NCBI GenBank assembly: GCA_905250885.1
Contig: CAJNOQ010000244.1
Span: 1-59,968 of the forward strand
Reading direction: 5' to 3'
Source: Didymodactylos carnosus
Taxonomy: Eukaryota > Rotifera > Eurotatoria > Philodinida > Philodinidae
Length of the DNA: 59,968 bases
In this document: positions 24,501-38,423 of the stretch, in pieces
Position numbering within the stretch: position 1 is the stretch's first letter
Layout: the number at the start of each line of letters is the position of its first letter
Notes under the pieces: generated by a model
What the model was told of the DNA's origin: nothing
The model's input: only the letters and a program-made list of their open reading frames with translations
Database searches by the model: none
Program-made: the position numbers and the translations under genes

Positions 24501-26620
24501 CTTTTTTTCTTTCTTTTTTTATAATGAATAATATCACAAATGAAATGGAGATAATTTTCTTTGAACTTTCTTTTATTCAGTTAGTATTATGCAATGAATA
24601 GGGTATATTATTCAATTAGTATCTATAAAGTTTTGAATAATAGTATCTTGTTGTAGAGATCTTGAACTATAGAAGATCAATAGAGAATTTAGACGTCAGA
24701 ACAATTAAATAAGCTCAATTATAAAGACTATTTACATATTTAATTGAACTGACTGCGCGATCAGTCAGATGTGATAGATTAAACAATTTCTCTATAGGAA
24801 AAAAAACGTCTTTGTCTAATGATAGAATCATAATTTCTGTTGCTAAGGTGTTCTAATTTTTTTTTTTTTTGTAAGTATAAAATAAACTACTTGGAAGAGA
24901 TAAAATATCATGCTTAAGAAAAGAGAGAAGTTTCCTATTAAAAACTCATAAGAAAGTTATTCTCAGCTCTACGAAAAGAGAGTATTTGCAAATTGTTCTT
25001 TGTCTTAACATATAGTGAAAGATGACTCAAAGTACTAAAACGTAAGCAGGTGTAAGCTCTAGGAAAGCATTAACAAAAAACACCAATGTAATGGTGAGCA
25101 AAGCAATTTGAATGGGTTATAACTTAATTATTTTTCAAAAGCTGCTAAAAGTTTTTAATTTTAGTTGATGTATCGTTTTTTATTTTTTACAAACTAGCCG
25201 TCAGATTCTCTCTAATGAACAAATAACGGTCATTTACGATTTTCTCAAGCATCAATTAAAACTAAATGTTCATTACTGTTGTCATGCGACTTACGAACTC
25301 GTTAGTCAAATGTCACAGAATGTCATTTTCATAACTTTCAATATCCATAATTTCTGTTCTAGATAAACGGAAGACTCGAGATATTTTATCAGTATATTTA
25401 GTAAAAATTTTATATTTTGTGAAAATGTCAGTTGTTCTCCGAGAAATTTTCTTCAAGTAAAATGAGTATAAATCTAAGTATAGAATGATTATCTTCTCTT
25501 ACGTATGATTACAATGTTATCTTACCTATTCAAAATCTGATGAGGAGATGATCTCTAAATCATACGTTCTACTACAATTATCATTAGAAGAAGAGTAGGA
25601 AGAAAAAATTATTTAGAATATTTTAGTTATGTATTCAAAGCAAAAGTAGAATGATCCCGAAGGATGATAATTTTTTCTTCTTGTCTCTCTCTCTCTCTCT
25701 ATCAAAATAATCAAAAATCACTAAAGCCAAACGAACTTTCTAAACATCTTGATCTTTATGATCATTTCCATAATTTATTATTGACGCCAGTAATTTTTGT
25801 TCCCTAAATCTAACAAATCCAAGGTTAAAATAACTGATAGATAGATATTAATATATATTATACTAAGAAAAAAAAACTAAAGAATTAAGAAGGGAAGAAG
25901 AAAAAACATATGTAGAAAGAAATAATCAACTTCAATTTAAATAAATCAATCCTACGATAATAGAAGACTATTTTCTCAAAGGATTTCTCTTTCTCTTACA
26001 ATTACGTATACCCGTCTAATCATCAATCATTCTAATTTAACTATATGACATCTATTTCTTATTTTTCTTTACACGAAACATATAGTTCTTATGTCAATGT
26101 GTTGGATTAATTAATTTTATAAGTAATTATATATATATACATACATACTAAATATATGATCACTATTTGCTTATAAGGTCAAACAATTATTGAAGAATTA
26201 TTATACAAGAATCATTATCATCCTAGAACGTTGCTTTGTACTGATTGACTATATTTTTTTTTCTCCTGTAAGTTTATTAGTGTAGAACGTTGTTAAAGTA
26301 TTCAAAATTATTTTAAAAGTTTTCATATTTTTTTTTTTACTATACTGCCAATAGTAAAAATTTACTTTTTCAAGAAAGTTCATGTCTCAGACGGAGCTAA
26401 AATATTGAACTTGTCAAATTAATTAGATAGTATAATTGAAATAGATTCACAGTAAAATGTTTTTTAAATCTTTAGACAAAAGAGAGCGTGATATACATCC
26501 GGATTTATAGTGTTTTGTTCGTATGTGATATTTTTAACAATTATCATCTCTACATGCACACGAATGATTTAAATGAATAGATTGTGAAAAAAATTGAAAT
26601 ATATCTATCTACCTTTGACC

Positions 26621-26651
<31 letters not shown>

Positions 26652-29096
26652 AAGATAAAGTTTTGAAACAAAAATAATTGTTAATGATCAAAGTTTGATG
26701 AACCGCAATCATACACACACACATAGAATGGACTCCCCTATTACCGTCTTCTTCCGGAACGATAAATTTCAACGCGATATATTGAAAACGCTTAAGGCAA
26801 AATATATCGCCACTGTAATATAGTTTCAGACGTCGTCAATTTGGCAGACATGTTTAAATATTTTTGACAACAAGTTGCCATATCACACGAGATTCAAAAT
26901 ATTTAATGTAATCAAATATCTTATTATTGTATTTTCAACAATAGTCATTTATACATTTATTGACCGAAGGTCATATGAGTAACGCTTATCATTATTAATT
27001 CTTATTTAATATATTCAACAGCAAACAAAATTCTCACCTATCAATTGTTATTCTCTCTCACACATATCATATATAATCGTCTAGAAATGTATTTATACAT
27101 ACTCATATAAAATAGGCTTCTGTTTCGTCTTTCTATTTAAAGTATCAACAATAGCATTTCTAGGTGTGAACGAAAGTAAAAGTTGTAGTAGCATCGTTTC
27201 AACTATATTTAATGAATAGTTTTTCAGATTCTTTACTAATGCTAATGTTCAGTCAGATGGCTTGAACAAATGCAAGTGACTACGAAACAAAAAAAAAAGA
27301 AGACACTAGAGAGCAATTGTGCTGCGCACAAGTAGCGATGTTGACAGACCCTGGTCATATTAACAGAGACAGCGAGATCAATAAAAAATTGAAGTTAAAA
27401 ATATCTACTCACCATTTAAATGTCTTCCTGTTTAATTTATAAAGAACAAAATTAAATAATTATATTTCGTCTTAAGAACAAATGGCGTCGGACAATCAAC
27501 TCTTATAAATGCACACAAAGTTTCTAAGTCTAAAAAACATTTTAATTCTACTTGTGTAGCTTATGACGCCGAATCCTGACTTGTATTTGCAAAAAGAACG
27601 TGCATTGCTCAATCTCCAATGTCGAGAGATTGTCCTCCCGGTTTCAGAAGTTTTCCGAGTAGCATAGTTCGCTAGATCACGTCGTGCACATTTTGTAAAA
27701 AAAAATAAAATAAAATCCCTACAAAAACATATAATGTCTGTCGACATAAAAACAAATCTCATCCTTTTGATTTTCAATCAGTATTTTGATAAGAACGAAA
27801 TTTTGTTTGCAAACTGAAGTAATAGAGTTTCCCTCTTGACATATTTTTAGTATACAAGAATAAAACGGATGGATACTAGGACAACTCAGTTTCAATTTTT
27901 ATCCTAGTAATATTAAATATAGAAGAATAGAATAAGTTAATCAGTTTTGATCGATTAATTCATCAAAAGATTTTTAATTGAAATTCATTTTTTTCGTATG
28001 ATCAATGACGTAATAATCGACAAAAAAACTGAAACAAGGTTAGAAATGTGCAATTATGACTTTTTATAGAGATATATTATATCGAATAAAATATCTATCT
28101 ATTTTATGCAATTCATAAATTAAATTTCTCTTGCGTTTCGTTTCATGTATCACTAAACTTATTGTCATACCGTAAAAAATACGATTATAGTATAGGAATC
28201 AAATTATACAACATTTCAATTTATTTTTTGTTCTCACCGAGTAATATATAATTTGATCGTACACACTATTTATAGTTTTGAGAAGAAACTAAACAGTGAC
28301 AATTCATACAATTTGTAATTTCGCTTGGTCTAACGAAACATATACATTAAATGTTCCTTAATAATCTTTTTGTATTGCTATTGAACAAAACTTAAAATAA
28401 AATTGAAGATAAAAAGAAGAAACAAAGGAACAGCCGAAGACGAGAGCATTTTAAAAATATCGGCAAAAAAAATAAATTAGAAAAACATTACTTTGCTCTC
28501 TCATTAGGATTTAGATTCAAAACAAAAACACTGGCTGCATAGTTGCTGTATTCACCTATTATAAAGAGCGAATTTGAATTTTTGTCATGAGAAAAAAAGA
28601 AATAGAGCGAGAGAGAGATAGCTTTGGCAAGATAGAGACATACAGAAGTAATAAAAAGTGAAAAAACAAAAAAATTAGATGGTAGATAGCATATGAGAAA
28701 GAAAACACATGAGTTTTTGCTCTCGGTTTGTGATATAACAACCTAAAATACAATTACTAGAGAAGAAAAAATCTTCAGAAATCCGAATGCGATAAGTATG
28801 TATGAGATAGTAAGCACCAATCGCCATTAAAGTGTCAGATACAAAAATGTAGGAAAGACTCAAAGAATAAGAGGCTAGTCGTTAATAAATCCGTTAATGT
28901 TTCAAAGGCATCAGAAAAGCAGCATGTGATTTTGTTCGTGTATACAATAAACAGAAATTCACAAAGCAAAATTTGCTTAAAATTTGAACAAAAAAAAAAA
29001 AAAAATAGCACTGTTTTCTTCTCATGTAAAAATAACTGCATATAAACTGTACAATTCATATAGAGATAAAAAGTGAAAAACAACAAATTATTATTT
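18552..29096. other. 10.5-kb gene-poor AT-rich region
   Basis: No supported gene on either strand. The contents are A/T-rich DNA with homopolymers and microsatellites: a TC-rich tract near 21921-21940, (TC)n near 25684-25700 and (GA)n at 26626-26651. There is a short tandem of GAACTACACGT units near 19233-19272. The minus-strand frame at 27496-27777 contains a locally more GC-rich block (about 27580-27690) that might be an exon or RNA gene, but I recognise nothing in it. The right end is probably hillarin 3' untranslated sequence. Confidence 0.5.
26626..26651. repeat. (GA)n microsatellite
   Basis: An uninterrupted run of GA dinucleotides in gene-poor DNA. Confidence 0.9.
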
Positions 29097-32000
29097 TCAT
29101 ACAACGTAGCGTATCATATAGGTAAAAACTGGAGGTAAATCAATTTCAGTAGTGATACTATTACTACTGTTATTAGCACCATTTGTTTTAGTTAATAATT
29201 GTTGTTGTTTTTTATTATTATTATTATTATTTAGATTAACATCGCTTGCCGCAGCATAAATTGTAAATGTGTATAGACCCGGTTTAGGAAGATTAAGTGC
29301 GAATGTAACGTTATAACCACTGGGTTTTATCTGTATATAATCAGATACATTTAAACGTTGATTTAAATTAATAATTGATGACGATGATGATTTTGATTTT
29401 AATAAATCATTTAATGTTTGATGATAAAATAAATCAAATGAAAAATCAATCATACGACGTACTTGAAAATGAATATCAATATGATTTGTATTGTTTAGAT
29501 CAATTACAGAGTCAATGTGACTCACAGCAGTCATACCAAGCACTTGTAACAATGATGGATTACCACCAATTTTTGGCATGGGTGGTGATTGTTGTTGTTG
29601 TTTTTCCCGATGAATATCACCACCATTTGATCCAGCACTATTCCGTTGTGGTCCTAGATAAAGAAAAGAGAATCATTTTCAATCTATATTTTAGACGTGT
29701 TAAGATGAAAAATGATTAGTTATCATTTTTACCTGGTGATAGATTTCTTTCTAGTTTTGATTGTATTGATGTCGAGGTTGAGCTCGTCACTCTTGGTGAA
29801 ACTATTCTGTATTGATTACTGTTATTATTAGTACTATTTTGATTGTTTGTAGCTAATTGATGTTCTTCATACTGCGATAAACGCCCATTATCGAATTTAG
29901 ACATCATTAATTGATTATTATTCGAATTTTGTTGATCGGATGTTTTTGACGATACTGGTGCTGTTGTTGCTGTTTTCGAATAATTAATAATATATTTACA
30001 ACAGTGTGACATTGTACGTTTTTCTGTTTGATAATCAGGATCTCTTGCATAAACATCGAGGCCATATTGTCCTTCGATCGGTAAATATATAATAAATGTA
30101 ATGATGTACTCATGTTCATCATATTCATATTTAACATATTTATCCAAGGGATGGCTATCGTTTATATTGACATATTGATTTGAATTTAGTTTTCCGTGAA
30201 ATTTTAATTGTTTTGGACATTTAAATTTTATATAAACGGGACTGTGTGTTGTTTCAAATATGGCATTCACATGTGTCAAAGGTATAATGTTAAAATGGCG
30301 AATTGCTTTCATCGGACCCCATTCACCGGACGCACAAGACGGCAAAGGATGCTAGAAAAGGCAAACAATATTTTTTTTAGATAACATGATGATTTTGATA
30401 TTTCAAATTCGACTTGTTTGAACTAAATAAATATTGTTTTGCAACCGCTTTTTCGTTAAAGAAAAGCTCAGGCCTTGGATACCTGAACATTTTCATCATT
30501 TTCTTTCTTTAACTGTTCTGAAATCGCGTGACTCATAGAGAAATTGGAATAATGAATTTATCTTTTCTCTGGTTAAGCAACAGAACGACGATTAGTAAGT
30601 GGATGGGTGACCGCAACAGAAGATCGAATCACCGAATTATTTTGTTGAGATATTAACTGTGTTGAGAGAAAAATTACAGAATGGCAGTCTTGAGAACTGC
30701 ACGCGTAGTAAGGATTAGTTCAAGTTTCCAAGGATTGAACTTTTCTGTAAAACAAAATTTATTTTAGATAAAATGATAAAATACATTTTTACATACCATT
30801 CGTTGCAACAATTCATTACATAATATACGATATTTACATACACATTTCAATTTGAAACTTTGGCCAAATGGATTTGGATCGGGTTCCTAAACGAAATGTT
30901 CATTGGTATTTACACTATTATCAATAGATCATTCTTATTACCACTAATGATGCGAATATTTCAATAAAATAATCTCCTTCTTGAGGTACATGAATATTAA
31001 ATGAGACAAGATCATCTTGTACTGTATGCAATACATAACGTTCAAGTTTAACTCCTTGAAAATCTGTAATATCTTCTTGATTAGCACTAGCGTTTGTTGC
31101 TGTTGTTAGAGCTTGAGATGACGATATCGATGAATTGGAATTTGAAAAACGCAAATGAAAATGAAATGCTAAACGTTGTTTTAATGAATCAGGCATTCTT
31201 AATTTAATATCACATGAACCACGATTGTCAGTCAAAATAACAGCATTATGCTGATTAACAAATGACAAATGATAATGAAAGAAGAGTGATCGAACAAATG
31301 GCAATTTTTCAAATTCATTTAGATTTATTCGATTGTCAAGTAATTGCCAATCTATTAAAAGAGAAAAATGATATAATTGATCATTAATGGTAGAATTTTT
31401 TACCTGGTTTGTGTGGGAAAAATTCTAATATAAAATCATCGGGATCAGGTAGAAAATAATGTTCATCATATTGATATTTAATTTTTTCACGGGTAGGTTT
31501 GGGTGGTGTACGATCAGCTGGTTTTTTATCTTTACTCATTACTAAATGGCGTGCACCCCAATTACATTGTACAAAACGCCATTCATCATCAATGACAACA
31601 GCATTCCATGTATTCGTAAATTTTCCTTCTAAAATTTTCATTCCTGGTTCATATCCAACACTTTTTGAATGACCCTTAATATCAACGCAATGCAACCCAG
31701 CATAACTAAAAAAATTGTTCGAAAAATCTTATTCATTTAAAAAAGTAAACATTTAAAATATTTACCTGCAAAGTCTCATGAATAATGTATGGTATGTTTC
31801 TGTTCCATATTTGATACCACGTAAGAGTCCCATTGGTGTATCAGCAGCTAAATTCGATTGAAAATCCATTGCATTTAGATCTTTCACTGTAATCCATCGA
31901 AATATTGCTCTAGAAGAAAAACAATTGATTACCATTATTCATCTGGTTTTGTTTAAGAATTGAAAAGCGAATGTTCCTCATTGAACAAAAAACCATAGCA

Positions 32001-34105
32001 AAAATCATATACGATTATAGATTGATATTTGTAAGATGCTTAGAAACGAGCAAAACGGGAGCAAAAATAAATAGCCAGAAAAACGATTGCCGGAACAATA
32101 ATACAAAAACAAATACAAAATCATGCTTTCATGTTTTTCTACAATTTTACTTACATCGTTGAACATTTAAGACTTAATTTCATAAGACAATTAAAAGTCT
32201 TTGAAAGTAAAAGAATAATAAAATTTATTCCAAGATGTAAAATTTCTCTAAGTACCGCTGGTACGTTCGAAAGTAAGATTCGCGTTATTTAACAAAGAAA
32301 CAATGATAACATAGATATTATCCGTTTTCTCATCAATCTTCTAAACTAACTAGCTTTATTTCGTCTAAAAAATTGAGTTTTTCTTAACAACACACAAATG
32401 TTTGATTATTTGAAAATAAATTTCTCTATAATTACCTTGCTTTTTCTAAATCAGTTAATAAACCGTATGTTAACTGATCAACTAATTCTGTGTACGATGT
32501 CTGTTCACTTTCAGCGACCTAGAAATTAGCATAAAAATAAAGTAAATGGATTAATAAAATTAAAAAAAACTACGAACCGCAATTGCTTGTTGATCAACAT
32601 GTTCAAATATCGATGGATCTTCATATAAATCACGTTTGCGTCGTCGAGGCGGTTGTGGTGGTGGAGGTTGACGTAAATGAAGCATGGAAAACGCGGTAAC
32701 AATTTCATCATTTACCCCATTTTCACCCTGAGAAAAACCGAGAATGATTTGAACATCAATAAAATATGTTAGTATGATAGAGATGAACATACCAATACTT
32801 CTGCTTCTTTAACTTGAATAAGATTGATCATTTCCTTACTAAATTTTGATACGAGTGAATGTGTTTGTTCTTGTTCTTTCTCATTCAATTGTTTTCGTAC
32901 AACTTCACGTTTTTTTTCACGTTTTAATGTCATATGTTTTTCTAAATCTTCTTTTTCTTTTTTAAATCTTACCGTTAAGTCCTATTAACAAATAATGATA
33001 GTAATAGTGCTGTTGAATAAAAGACAATGTGATAGATACACATACTCGTTCAATACTTTTATCTTTTTTTCGACGTAAATCATCTTCATATTGAGATGTT
33101 AAAGTTTCAAGTTTCTTTTCCCATTCTTCAATAACTTCTTTTTCAATTTTTTTCTCTTGAGTTTCTCGTTCTGCACGAAAAATCTAAAAATAAAATAAAT
33201 AACAGTTAAAATCTAGCAAAAATCATTATCTTAAACTTATTCACTTGATTTTCATATAAGAAAAATTATAGTCTATAAATAACTTACAGCAAATAATCGA
33301 TCTTCTTCCTCACGTTGTTTGTCTTCTAATGATTTTTGTGCTCTTCTAACTTCTTCTCTTGCATGTATAATGTCCTATGGAAAAGAAATGGTATATACTA
33401 AAAAAATATATATTAGACTTGTCTTACTGGAGGCATAGCTGGAAATTTGTGACTGGATGAAATTTTGTCTCGTCCCCCTTGTAATAATAGTTGCGCTTTC
33501 ATTGCATGTGCTATACTTATTGCTGATGAATCAAGATGTGTACCCTAAATAAATAAATTTTTCATTTTTTTCTAAAATTTGTATTTTTGTATATAATCAA
33601 GAAAACTTACTTTGAGTCTATCATCTAATTTTTGCATTACACTTAATTTTGGTGCATTCATTACTGATTGTATTTGCATATTTTCTGCTCCAAATGATCC
33701 TTTACCCGATTTAGGTACATGTGATTGACAATAAATTTCTTTATCATTTAAATCAACGGAATTTGTAAAATATGTTTTTAAATCTAATTGTCGTTCACAT
33801 TTTAAACATTTAAAACATAATTTATGATAAATATAAGTTTTTAATGGTCCTATACGTTCTGTTACATAGACTAATTGTTGACATCGTCTACAACGTTCAC
33901 GTGGAGATAATAATGAATTTGATGAATTATCATTTGGTGTGTGAAATGTGGCTAAATTAAATGAATGTGATGTTGTACCAATACCATTTGTAGTCGTTTT
34001 TGAAGTTTGATTAATATTTTTTGTAGCCGTTGTATGATCAGTTATAGCTGATGATAGAATATCGGGTGATAATGAACGATTATTTAGCGCGTCAGTAGAC
34101 GACAT
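29097..34105 (-). CDS. Hil: Hillarin / kyphoscoliosis-peptidase (KY) family protein
   Basis: Thirteen exons: 34105-33611, 33544-33428, 33374-33288, 33183-33046, 32981-32793, 32727-32578, 32518-32436, 31909-31766, 31705-31404, 31351-30942, 30886-30797, 30351-29733, 29653-29097. Phases agree throughout, giving 1126 residues. Order: a Ser/Thr/Asn-rich head; a LIM zinc-binding domain (about 70-130; CRRCQQL, HKLCFKCLKC, YCQSHV); a charged coiled coil (about 205-340; EREEEDR-like Glu/Lys runs, exons 3-5); a Pro-rich linker; a KY transglutaminase-like domain (about 395-550; YGLLTDLEKARAIFRWIT, LFMRLCSYAGLHCV, NTWNAVVIDDEWRFVQCNWG); then two or three beta-rich repeats of the hillarin C-terminus with poly-Asn/Gln stretches. 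KY-family proteins act at cytoskeletal and muscle Z-disc or cleavage-furrow structures. The transglutaminase-like triad looks substituted (Thr, Asn and Gln in place of Cys, His and Asp), so a scaffold role is more likely than protease activity. A splice acceptor lies 36 nt before the ATG. Confidence 0.9.
30575..30625 (+). pseudogene. 5S rRNA-like 3'-half fragment in a hillarin intron
   Basis: Within the intron 30352-30796, the plus strand carries GGTTAAGCAACAG followed by TTAGTAAGTGGATGGGTGAC and CGC. This matches the conserved second half of eukaryotic 5S rRNA (the AAGC region and the TTAGTACTTGGATGGG region) with two mismatches in the best 21 bases. The 5' half is not convincing, so it is a pseudogene or a 5S-derived SINE fragment rather than a working gene. 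Confidence 0.5.
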
Positions 34106-34143
34106 AATAAAATTGAATCAATTATTGCGCATACTATAGATCT

Positions 34144-37100
34144 AAAACAAAATAATAAACAGTTAGCATGAAAACTACCAGTTTACATTTAGCTACATAT
34201 AAAATGACGGAATAATCATACTCAAAATATTTTATAGAAATTCATATATCGATTGAGTAGAAAAATTCATTAAATATTTGAATATATCATCTTCAATATT
34301 TAAATATACTAGAATATATTCAAAACTAAATAGCAATATTGACATGAATAACCATTTAAGTTTAATGTTTTTTGAGCATGTGAAGTGAATTTCTATTTAA
34401 ATTTTTTATTTTTCCATCATTCTACAACTAACTTTTTTTTTATTTAATGAAAATAATGTTATGTGATATAATCTATAAAAATATCTTCTCGAGGATGAAA
34501 GATAGCAGCAAATAGTCACAATTAAGAGCAATCAACGTAATTTCTCGATAAAAATGGTGATTATTAAAATAAACTCTAGAGATTAAATTTGATTAAACTA
34601 TACTCTATAGCACGTCTAAGTATGATTTCAAACCTTTCAATGATAAAATATTAGACTAAAAACATTTCGAGGCAAAAAAGCAATAAAGAAAACAATAACA
34701 AATTTTTTTTTAAAAAATATACATATTTTTGCTTTATTTTCCCATATTTACATTGTATTCTACATTGTATTTTTTCATGTTGTGTTAGCTTAATGTTTCA
34801 AAGTGAACAATCCATTTTCTTTCTTTCTCTTTTTTTTTTTCTCTCTTTTACTTCATGTATTTGGACACACTCAAATATTGTTGTCGAATAGTAAAGTATT
34901 GACGGTGATCGTAACAAGTACATACGGTGTCTGTAGAATGTAGAGAAGAAAAAAACCAAAAAGTTATGTTTAAATCGCTAATCGGCTTGTTTTATTAATG
35001 TTAGATTGTTTTCTATGTATACCACAATATTGTCGATCAAATATTACAAGTAATACAAACAACTACGTACAATTCACATTTTCTTTTCTCTTTTCTTTCA
35101 TGTAAAATTTCGCCCACAATAGTCTTCTAATTGAACACAACAATGAACGGAAGGTTGGATATCGCCCACTATTGATATTTCTGTTATGGAATTTTTAGTC
35201 AGTCAAAACAAAAAATGGGACTTACAAAAATAACACATTTTTAAAATTTGCCTTAGATTGATGATAAACATCAACATAACTAGTCTTCGAACTGAATGAC
35301 AATTTAAGAATAAGAATAATTGTATTAATAGCAGTTTAAAATTTCATTTTTTTTTTCAAATTAGTTTTAAAAGACGTTAAAACTATTTTTTTTAAACTCT
35401 GACAACTGTCATAAACCATTCAATTATCGTTAAATAGAGAAACATGTTCAATTTTTATCGTCTAATCAAATGTGCAAGTTTAAGTACACTTGCAGCTAAT
35501 AAAAAGTCGGTTTTCACATAATATTACTACTCCTTTTGGTTCACATTTTTCAAGATGTTACCATCGTATAGTGTAAAACTTGAAAATGCTTTTTATACTC
35601 ATTGATTCCTAAACTTATTAATACAAAATATATAGAATCTATGTCAAGTATACTTCTCTTTTTCTCAAAATATGATTGTAGAAATACCTTATCTATTATA
35701 AGTAAGAGATGAATTGATTACATCACACACTGATCATTGTGGGCAAATAAATGTTACACAAATAATTTAAAACCTGTTGAAAAAAACGAAAAATTTAATA
35801 AAAATATTAACACATAACAAGTTGACACGGTGTAGATCTTGAAGAATAATCATTTTTTAATAATAGTTGATAGGATAAGAAAATTTAAATTTGTATATGT
35901 TTGTGTTTGTGTATGTATATGTGTAGGTATGTGTAGAGATAGATGTAAGAAGATTAAAGAAATCAGATATATTACTAAACAATTTGCACATATAAATGCA
36001 CGAGAAAAAGAGAAAATTTACCGAAATAGAATCAATTACAAATACATCCTGCCCACTTACAAAAACCTTGATAATTTGAAATTAGTTCTAAGATAAATTT
36101 CCATAAAACGAAAATAAGTATTGTAGATAGAAAGAACTATAATTACTTAAAAATATGAACTATTTATTCATCTTTTTAAACACGATAATTACCCTTATAT
36201 GTTAAACTAATTTTAAAAACTAATGCGTAAATAATTCGAGACAGAAGAACCCAAAAATAAAATAACAAAACAATGAAGTTTGTTATTAATAGAAATAAAA
36301 AATTATTGATTTAAACGCAAGATGAGTGTTTTTTTTCGGCGAGTCTTTTTACTTTATTTTTTGGCATTATGCAATGAATTTCACGAGGTTTTTTCTTTTT
36401 CCATTTATGAACGAGTGTGAATGATTGTCAGATCATAGAGTTTATGCATCTATTCAGATACAAAATTTTTTTTCGTAAATATACGCACATATGCAAAGAA
36501 GAAGAAGAAAAAACCCTAAAAGAAACGAAAGTAAAAAGACGAAAAAAAATTACCACGTCTATTAATTTAAACTGTTTTTTAGATGACCGATTTCTTACAC
36601 AAACACACAGTTTAGTTAAAAGATTAGAAAACAGAGTTACCCTTTACTTAGTTGCTTAATTTCAAGAAGGTGAAAAGAAAAAAGAGCGAAACCTTCGAAA
36701 ATATTCTAAAATGACTTGACTTACAACACACGATATGCACAAACTTCTTGTTTGTCACTCAACAAAATAAACTGGTCAAATCATCATTGTTTTTTTCTTT
36801 CGTTCTTTTCAATCCTAATTCAAATATTTTGAAATAAACTTTTATAGTTTAACAGCCGCTGGCAAATAAACGCAAGGTAAAAAAAAATGCTGTATCATCA
36901 ATCAATAAAAAGAAATTAAAATTCCGTACAAATACGGAAATCAGCTTCTTTTTCTTCAATTCAGAAAAAAACAAAGTGGAATATAGAGAAAAATTTTTTA
37001 CCCACTGTTCTATAACATATTTCAATAACAATGTTCTAAGGCACATTTTCAATTTCATTTCATTTGGCAAAAACAGAGCTTGATTAAAAACACAATAGAA

Positions 37101-37802
37101 GATGTCATGATGACCTGAATTATGCTAATTCCTAATTGAAGGGAATAAATCTAAACTATTTTGTACGTCTAGACTGAGGTTTCTTTTTTTGCTAACTTCA
37201 ATAATATTTTAGTGAACAACACAATAACAAAAGAAGATATAAAACGTACATTTTTGATGCGCATGATGTGTCTAATTTGGATGAAATATATGAATACAAC
37301 GATGATGAAAGGACAGAAAGGAGAGGTATAACTCAAACTGGTCAGGTGTGTGTGTGTGTCACGTTACAAAAACATATACACAATATAAAACCATGACGAG
37401 CCTGTTGTCGAAAACGAAGAGAAAGAGAGTAACGGAGAGAAAAAAAACATCGACGAAATAATTATTTATTTTTTTCGAACGTAAAAACCATGGTTAGTCA
37501 GAAAATAAGCCTGGTTAAGATGTTGAAAGATGAACTATGAATTAGGAACTAAACAGGGCAAATATTGCAAACTAGAAGATTTTTTTCAGAATATTACTGC
37601 TCTCTACTAATAATATTTGGTAATTAAAAGAATTCTAAAACCAACTAGGGAGAAAGTTCTTCATAAATTTTACTTCTGTGATTCTCTGATTGAATAGTTC
37701 TTACGTATTATGTAGAACTAAGAGAGAACTCTTTGGATGGTTGGAAAGTTTTGAAAAAAATACATTTACACATTTACATGCTATCTCTTAATGCTCTTCA
37801 CC
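34144..37802. other. Intergenic AT-rich DNA upstream of hillarin
   Basis: No supported gene. Frames at 35839-36096 and 36417-36659 are Lys/Arg/Tyr-rich, low complexity, and have no family resemblance. A GT-rich patch lies near 37345-37360. Confidence 0.5.
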
Positions 37803-37851
37803 TATTGAAAAATTTTGAAAGTTATAATAAAAAGTTCAAGATCATGATCCT
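37803..37851. repeat. Long target-site duplication, left copy
   Basis: Begins ATTGAAAAATTTTGAAAGTT and ends GATCATGATCCT. The same sequence with a few changes flanks the other side of the LINE insert. Confidence 0.8.
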
Positions 37852-38423
37852 AAGACTAGGACCAGTTTATTCAAAAAAGTGAGAGGTATCAAAGGTCCCG
37901 ACCTGTAATATCAATGGCTCGAGCCAAACTACAAAAATAGAACAGGGAAAAGAGAAAGAGTAAGAGAAATAAAAGAAACAACAGAAATAAACAGAAGAAA
38001 AAGGAGAAACTAGAGTATACAATGATGAAAATAAACACAAATAAAATAACGTTAAAGAAAACAACTAACATGAGTTTATTGTGACTCGGAACATGGCTGA
38101 ATTTTACTGAGCTAGTGCCTTTCTGAAAGACATTAAAGAAGAAAAACAAATAACTGACTCAGGAAGTTTATTCCAGTCAGTAATAGTTGAATAGAAAAAA
38201 CAAGACAGAACAAAAAATTGTTAGAAAAGAAAAACCATTGACAGGGAGATTGGAATGCGAACATACTTAGAATGATGACAGCATAAAGAAGAGTAATGAG
38301 GACGATGAACAGAGTAAAAGATGACTAAGACGATGATAAATTTTGAAAAACTGTACAAATCGAAAATGTTTACGACGAAGGTAGAGGTTTGCAAGAGAAA
38401 GTTGTGGCAAAAGTATTGAATTG
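37852..38423 (-). mobile_element. 5'-truncated LINE 3' end
   Basis: On the minus strand this matches the end of the LINE at 54.5-56.4 kb. Shared stretches include TTTTTCAAAATTTATCATCG and CATCGTCCTCA plus GTTCGCATTCCA. Both share the 3' untranslated end with ACAGGTCG, CCTTTGAT, GAATAAA and a CTTAG-type tail. Only the last part of the reverse-transcriptase ORF and the 3' UTR survive. It is flanked by a direct duplication of about 45 bp, at 37803-37851 and 38424-38470. Confidence 0.85.

Noticed and set aside
21921..25700. TC-rich tracts and palindromic A/T stretches considered as a CRISPR-like or satellite array
   Set aside because: Units are simple dinucleotides with no spacers or regular period, in a eukaryotic context.
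27496..27777. Minus-strand frame with a basic stretch, considered as an exon or RNA gene
   Set aside because: No family resemblance, no convincing splice partners and no recognisable RNA fold by eye.
29375..29719. Plus-strand frame of 114 codons
   Set aside because: Antisense to hillarin exons 12-13; the repeated Met/Ile/His bias is a shadow of Asn/Asp/Ser codons.
37867..38149. Phe/Leu/Ser-rich minus-strand frames that look like membrane proteins
   Set aside because: They are translations of the T-rich 3' end of the truncated LINE.
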